From: an uncultured bacterium
GTDB lineage: Bacteria > Verrucomicrobiota > Kiritimatiellia > CAIVKH01
Direction: 5' to 3'
Assembly: GCA_937958885.1 (NCBI GenBank)
Contig: CALGMT010000010.1
Coordinates: 24,685-88,684 of the forward strand
DNA length: 64,000 bases
Numbering within the stretch: position 1 is the stretch's first letter; the number at the start of each line of letters is the position of its first letter. Made by a program: the position numbers and the translations under genes. Of the stretch, positions 59,016 to 64,000 are shown in pieces. The notes under the pieces are model-generated. The model searched no databases. It was not told where the DNA came from and worked only from the letters and a program-made list of their open reading frames with translations.

Positions 59016-59735
59016 ATGAGCAAACCGTGTTTTGTGAAATCGACCATCGGCCGCAAAGTGATTGCTGCGATCTCCGGAATCGCGCTGATGCTGTTCATCG
59101 TCGTGCACCTCGGCGGTAATCTTACGATGCTGGTCCCGGACAACGGTGCAACGTTCAACGCCTACGCGCATAAGCTTCACTCGCTCGGCCCGCTCTTGTG
59201 GGTCGCGCGCGCGGGCCTGCTGATCTTCTTCCTCGGCCACGTCATCACCGCGATCGGCGTCCGCCTCGATGAAAAACGCGCGCGGCCGGTCGGCTACGCC
59301 ATCACGGCCAGCAAGGGCGGACCGAGCAAGCAGACGTGGTCCTCGCGCTCGATGCTGATCACGGGGCTGATTATCCTGCTATTCGTGCCGTTCCACATCT
59401 GGATGTTCACGCTCAACCAGGGCGCGGATCACGCGCGAATCGTCCAGCACGGCGTGGAAATGAAAGATGTGTATCTCTCCGTGGTCCGCGGCTTCAGCAA
59501 CCCCGTCAAGGCCTGGGCCTACGTCGCAGTGATGGCGCTGCTCGGCTTTCACTTGCGCCACGGGTTCTGGAGCGCGTTCCAATCGCTCGGCGCATTGAGT
59601 CCCAAATGCGCGCCCGTCGCCTACACCGCGGGGCTGATCTTCGCGCTGCTGATGGCGGTGGGATTCCTCATCCTGCCGCTGTACATCCTCTATTTCGGAC
59701 CGGACCCCGAGACGCTGCGCGTCGCGATGAACTAA
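59016..59735 (+). CDS. sdhC: Succinate dehydrogenase/fumarate reductase cytochrome b subunit
   Basis: STIGRKVIAAISGIALMLFIVVHLGGNL...GFHLRHGFWSAFQSLG. Confidence 0.92.
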   Translation: MSKPCFVKSTIGRKVIAAISGIALMLFIVVHLGGNLTMLVPDNGATFNAYAHKLHSLGPLLWVARAGLLIFFLGHVITAIGVRLDEKRARPVGYAITASKGGPSKQTWSSRSMLITGLIILLFVPFHIWMFTLNQGADHARIVQHGVEMKDVYLSVVRGFSNPVKAWAYVAVMALLGFHLRHGFWSAFQSLGALSPKCAPVAYTAGLIFALLMAVGFLILPLYILYFGPDPETLRVAMN

Positions 59736-59736
59736 G

Positions 59737-59766
59737 AGACGGAAGAAGGAAGACGGAAAACGGAAA
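59737..59766. repeat. Purine-rich ACGGAAGACGGAAAACGGAA spacer
   Basis: GACGGAAGAAGGAAGACGGAAAACGGAAAA. Confidence 0.85.
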
Positions 59767-59767
59767 A

Positions 59768-59832
59768 TTTTACAGAGTCTGTAAATTACAGAGCATGGAA
59801 GCCGCGAAAAAAGTTTTTACAGAGCATGGAAA
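59768..59832 (+). repeat. ACAG/GCATGGAA intergenic element, copy 4
   Basis: TTTTACAGAGTCTGTAAATTACAGAGCATGGAAGCCGCGAAAAAAGTTTTTACAGAGCATGGAAA. Confidence 0.92.
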
Positions 59833-59870
59833 TTTGTAGCCGCGCGCGCTGAGCGCGGCGGGAGCAGACG

Positions 59871-61811
59871 ATGATCAAAGTCGCCGAAGAACCGATCCTA
59901 AACGCCAACATTCCGGACGGGCCGATCGAGACCAAGTGGAAAACCCACAAGGCCAATATCAAACTCGTCAGCCCGGCGAACAAACGGAAATACACCGTGA
60001 TCGTCGTCGGCACCGGCCTCGCAGGCGGTTCGGCGGCGGCGTCGCTCGGGGAGCTGGGCTACAACGTGCTGAATTTCTGCATCCAGGACACGCCGCGCCG
60101 CGCGCACAGCGTCGCCGCGCAGGGCGGCATCAACGCGGCGAAGAACTATCAGAACGACGGCGACAGCGTGTGGCGGCTGTTTTACGACACAGTGAAGGGC
60201 GGCGACTTCCGCGCGCGCGAGGCGAATGTGTACCGGCTCGCGGAGATGTCCGCGAACATCATCGACCAATGCGCCGCGCAAGGCGTGCCGTTCGCGCGCG
60301 AATACGGCGGCACGCTGGCGAACCGCTCGTTCGGCGGCGCGCAGGTCTCGCGCACGTTTTACGCGCGCGGACAGACGGGCCAGCAACTCTTGCTCGGCTG
60401 CTACAGCTCGCTGATGCGGCAGGTGGATGCGGGCCGTGTGAAACTCTTTCCGCGCCGCGAGATGCTCGATCTTGTCGTCGTGGATGGCCGCGCGCGCGGG
60501 ATCGTTTGCCGCAACCTTGTGACCGGCGCGATCGAGTCGTATGCGGCGGACGCGGTGTTGCTGGCAACGGGCGGCTATTCGACCGTCTTTTTCCTTTCCA
60601 CCAACGCGGTGAACTGCAACGTGACCGCCGCCTGGCGGTGCCACAAGCGCGGCGCGTTTTTCGCGAATCCGTGCTATACGCAGATTCATCCGACGTGCAT
60701 CCCGCTCGCCGGCGCGTCGCAGTCCAAGCTGACGCTGATGAGCGAGTCGCTCCGCAACGACGGCCGCGTCTGGGTGCCGAAGAACAAAGGCGACAAGCGT
60801 CCGCCGAGCCAGATTCCCGAAGACGAGCGCGACTATTTCCTCGAGCGATTGTATCCGGCGTTCGGCAACCTCGTCCCGCGCGACATCGCGTCGCGCGCGG
60901 CCAAGCGCATGTGCGACACCGGCTACGGCGTCGGAAACACCGGCTATGCGGTGTACCTCGATTTCAGCGACGCGATTCAGCGGCTGGGTCGCGACGTCGT
61001 GCGCGAGCGATACGGCAATTTGTTCGACATGTATCACGAGATCACGAACGAATCGCCCTACGAGACGCCGATGCGCATCTATCCCGCGCCGCACTACACG
61101 ATGGGCGGGCTGTGGGTGGATTACAACCTCATGAGCACGATCCCCGGCCTCCACGTCCTCGGCGAGGCGAACTTCTCCGATCACGGCGCGAACCGGCTCG
61201 GCGCGAGCGCGCTGATGCAGGGCCTCGCGGACGGGTATTTCGTGATCCCTTACACGCTCGGCCACTACCTCGCCGACAGCGGCGTGCTGAAGAACAAAGT
61301 CACAACCGACCATCCCGCCTTCAAAGAGGCCGCCGCGGCCGCCGCGGAGCAGACCAAGCGACTCGTCGGCGCGCGCGGCAAGAAGACCGTGCGGGAGTTC
61401 CACTGGGAACTCGGCCGCATCATGTGGGATCACGTCGGCATGTCGCGCAACGCGAAAGGCCTCGAGGGCGCGATTCGGGACATCCGCGCGCTGCGCGAGG
61501 ATTTCTGGAAGAACGTCAGCGTCGGCGGCTCCGATGGGGACTTCAACAAAAACCTCGAATTCGCCGGGCGCGTCGCGGATTTCATGGAACTTGGCGAGTT
61601 GATGGCGATCGACGCGCTGCACCGCAACGAATCGTGCGGCGGCCATTTCCGCGAGGAATATCAGACGCCGGAAGGCGAGGCGATGCGGGATGATAAGAAT
61701 TTCTGCTACGTCGGCGCGTGGCAATGGTCCGGCAACGCCTCCGAACCGGTCCTGCACAAAGAGGACCTTGAGTTCGACTACGTGCACCTCGCGCAGCGCA
61801 GTTACAAGTGA
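59871..61811 (+). CDS. sdhA: Succinate dehydrogenase/fumarate reductase flavoprotein subunit
   Basis: [66 protein letters not shown]. Confidence 0.96.
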   Translation: MIKVAEEPILNANIPDGPIETKWKTHKANIKLVSPANKRKYTVIVVGTGLAGGSAAASLGELGYNVLNFCIQDTPRRAHSVAAQGGINAAKNYQNDGDSVWRLFYDTVKGGDFRAREANVYRLAEMSANIIDQCAAQGVPFAREYGGTLANRSFGGAQVSRTFYARGQTGQQLLLGCYSSLMRQVDAGRVKLFPRREMLDLVVVDGRARGIVCRNLVTGAIESYAADAVLLATGGYSTVFFLSTNAVNCNVTAAWRCHKRGAFFANPCYTQIHPTCIPLAGASQSKLTLMSESLRNDGRVWVPKNKGDKRPPSQIPEDERDYFLERLYPAFGNLVPRDIASRAAKRMCDTGYGVGNTGYAVYLDFSDAIQRLGRDVVRERYGNLFDMYHEITNESPYETPMRIYPAPHYTMGGLWVDYNLMSTIPGLHVLGEANFSDHGANRLGASALMQGLADGYFVIPYTLGHYLADSGVLKNKVTTDHPAFKEAAAAAAEQTKRLVGARGKKTVREFHWELGRIMWDHVGMSRNAKGLEGAIRDIRALREDFWKNVSVGGSDGDFNKNLEFAGRVADFMELGELMAIDALHRNESCGGHFREEYQTPEGEAMRDDKNFCYVGAWQWSGNASEPVLHKEDLEFDYVHLAQRSYK

Positions 61812-61845
61812 ACGGAAAACGGAAGACGGAAAACGGAAGAAGCGG
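61811..61845. repeat. Purine-rich ACGGAAAACGGAAG spacer between sdhA and sdhB
   Basis: AACGGAAAACGGAAGACGGAAAACGGAAGAAGCGG. Confidence 0.9.
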
Positions 61846-61847
61846 CC

Positions 61848-62621
61848 ATGAAATTTAATATCAAGGTGTGGAGACAGGCGGGCCCAAACGCAAAGGGCGG
61901 GTTCAAGTCGTACGCGGTGGACGGGATTTTGCCCGAAATGTCGCTGCTGGAGATGCTCGACGTGCTCAACGAGCAGCTTACCAAGCAGGGCGAGGAGCCC
62001 GTCGCGTTCGACAGCGATTGTCGCGAGGGCATCTGCGGAACCTGCGGGCTGGTTGTCAACGGGATGGCGCACGGCTCGCGCTTGAAGTGCACCACATGCG
62101 AACTGCGGATGCGCCATTTTGAAGACGGCGCCACCGTGACAATCGAGCCGTTTCGCGCGAAATCATTTCCGATCATCAAAGACCTCGTGGTGGATCGGAG
62201 CGCATTCGATCGCATCATCGCCGCTGGCGGCTACATTTCCGTCAATGCCGGTTCCGCGCCGGATGCGAACGCGGTTTTGGTGCCGAAAGACATTGCAGAA
62301 AAGGCAATGGACTCTGCCGCGTGCATTGGATGCGGCGCCTGCGTCGCCGCGTGCCCGAACGCATCGGCCTCGCTATTTGTCAGCGCGAAGATAACGCAGT
62401 TTGCCTTGCTGCCGCAGGGCCAGGCCGAGCGCGAGCGGCGCGCGTTGCGGATGGTCGAGCAGATGGACAAAGAAGGGTTTGGGAATTGCTCGAACCACGC
62501 CGAATGCGAGGCCGCCTGTCCCAAGGGCATATCCATTGGGAACATCGCGACCATGCGTCGCGAATACATGCGCGCTGCCGCGCGCTACGAAGAGCGCGCC
62601 GAAGCCGCCGGCGCGGGATAA
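61848..62621 (+). CDS. sdhB: Succinate dehydrogenase/fumarate reductase iron-sulfur subunit
   Basis: DSDCREGICGTCGLVVNGMAHG, CIGCGACVAACPNAS, CEAACPKGI. Confidence 0.96.
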   Translation: MKFNIKVWRQAGPNAKGGFKSYAVDGILPEMSLLEMLDVLNEQLTKQGEEPVAFDSDCREGICGTCGLVVNGMAHGSRLKCTTCELRMRHFEDGATVTIEPFRAKSFPIIKDLVVDRSAFDRIIAAGGYISVNAGSAPDANAVLVPKDIAEKAMDSAACIGCGACVAACPNASASLFVSAKITQFALLPQGQAERERRALRMVEQMDKEGFGNCSNHAECEAACPKGISIGNIATMRREYMRAAARYEERAEAAGAG

Positions 62622-62631
62622 AAGGTTGGAG

Positions 62632-62674
62632 TAGCCCTCACCCTGGCCCTCTCCCACAAGGTGGGAGAGGGAAA
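62632..62674. repeat. CCCTCACCCTGGCCCTCTCCC hairpin repeat
   Basis: GTAGCCCTCACCCTGGCCCTCTCCCACAAGGTGGGAGAGGGAA; inverted repeat CCTCTCCCAC/GTGGGAGAGG. Confidence 0.7.
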
Positions 62675-63583
62675 CGATTACTTCTGTCTTTGTGCGGCGG
62701 ATCCGGCCCGCCCCGCCGAAGGATCCCAACGAAGGCGGGAAGTCCCGTCCGATCAGCTCTGCCACGTCATTTTTGGTAGGGCGCGGAGTCCAGCCGCGCC
62801 GCATGGATGAAATCGCCGGCGTTGACCGCCGAGAGGGCTCGATCGGAGTAATTCCGCCGCTTTTTCATCGGCATGGCGATTGATTTCGCATTTTCTCATC
62901 GAACCAACATTTTTCTCGGATGACCGGTAATGTTACCCATGCGTCGGGAGGTAATTGCGCCCGACACGATGTATACCCGTAGAAGCCCAAAACGCACTCG
63001 GAAACGCCGAAAATATCCTGAACCCTCGTACTTCCTGCAGTAATCGATAAGGATCGACAATAACCTTTGGTCCGACTCCGATACTAACCATTAACCGGGA
63101 TTGAATAAGCCATTGCCATGGACTGATTGAAACCTGTAGATTTTCTTAAAGTGGATTATGGCAATGACGCATGCATGGACAAGCCCAGGTGCACTGCGGA
63201 CAGAGGCGGTGGAGGAGCCCCCGTCGAATAGCTCATCGGTTTTTCGTGTCTCGACGCCAGACGTCCCAATTCACGCCTTTTTCGACCCCGGTACCGCGCA
63301 AAGAAGAAATCGGCCCAAGATACACACTACGGGATGGTCTTCTCCTGCGCCCCCGCCTCCCGCAGAACCTCGATATAGCCCTGCGGCCATTGCGGTACCT
63401 GAACCCACGGCGCAACCACACGGCATTGCTGACGGTTTTGCAAGACGCTCATTTTCTCGCTATGCGTCAATTCATCCGCTCAACAAAGCATTTGTCAATA
63501 TCATTATTGACGGCATTTCATGTTATTGCATTGCTATACGCGACGGCTAATACAATGTTCGAGCGCAGGAAAAAGAAGACGGA

Positions 63584-63802
63584 ATGACTAAGCGACTAAA
63601 TTGTCCATCATGTGGACGACTTCTTTACGACCGCAAACGCGATAAATGTGGATATTGCTCAAGTCCCCTTCCCGCGGACGTGAGAATCGACGATAACGAA
63701 ATCCGAAAGATGGATGCAGCTGAACAGAAAAGACGCACCGATAAAGCACGATGGAAAAAGTTCGACGACAGACCACTGAGCAGCGGAGAGATTGGAATCT
63801 GA
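63584..63802 (+). CDS. Small zinc-ribbon protein
   Basis: CPSC...CGYC: LNCPSCGRLLYDRKRDKCGYCSSPLP. Confidence 0.6.
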   Translation: MTKRLNCPSCGRLLYDRKRDKCGYCSSPLPADVRIDDNEIRKMDAAEQKRRTDKARWKKFDDRPLSSGEIGI

Positions 63803-64000
63803 AGGAAGATAATTTCGGAGCAGAATTGCTCGAACAATGCCCTCGAGGTTACTGCTCACCCGTGGCAAGCCGGCTGCTGAGCATCCGGCTCGCCAGAGTT
63901 CGCAGAACCTCAGGGCTGACGTTCTGTCAGAGAGAAAAACCTGTTGCCAAAGAGCACACTTCGTGATACCTTTGCATCATGAAGCGGTACGAATGGAACC

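Noticed and set aside
59898-62117. 739-aa minus-strand ORF opposite sdhA
   Set aside because: Antisense shadow; sdhA has unmistakable flavoprotein motifs on the plus strand.
63158-63587. Overlapping 130- and 138-aa ORFs
   Set aside because: Two frames compete, neither shows recognisable motifs or a good RBS; not called.

Overview
The window is a high-GC bacterial chromosomal segment. Gene content looks PVC/Verrucomicrobiota-like, but that is inference only and no taxonomic marker was searched. It is mostly core and metabolic genes: nusA(3' end)-infB-rbfA-truB-ribF; an Ilv5-like ilvC; peroxiredoxin; fatty-acid desaturase; nnr; GH20; recQ; a divergent sigma-70; hemB; tRNA-Val(CAC); prpD; GT4; a LacI regulator; rpsB-tsf; queF; a nine-gene Mrp/antiporter-like membrane cluster; a TPR lipoprotein; hisG; a truncated globin; an ExbB/TolQ-like + ExbD x2 + murA operon; a hydantoinase; prpB-prpC; an RluA-type synthase; an Rsm22-like methyltransferase; GH44; a purine permease; rhomboid + SDH/SppA-type proteases; a membrane-anchored sHsp; an aspA/fumarase-family lyase; a Phd/VapC pair; and sdhCAB. 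The most unusual layer is non-coding. At least four copies of an ACAG/GCATGGAA palindrome-plus-direct-repeat element lie between co-oriented genes. Other repeats are a ~203 bp MITE-like element with terminal inverted repeats and a truncated relative, a 3 x 40 bp tandem repeat with internal dyads upstream of hemB, two RAYT (Y1 transposase) genes each bracketed by its own REP-like inverted ends plus a solo REP, and several families of microsatellite-like spacers that sometimes run into coding sequence. I also found a 32-codon AURKAIP1/COX24-like ORF absent from the supplied ORF track. Everything was read by eye; no homology or folding search was run.
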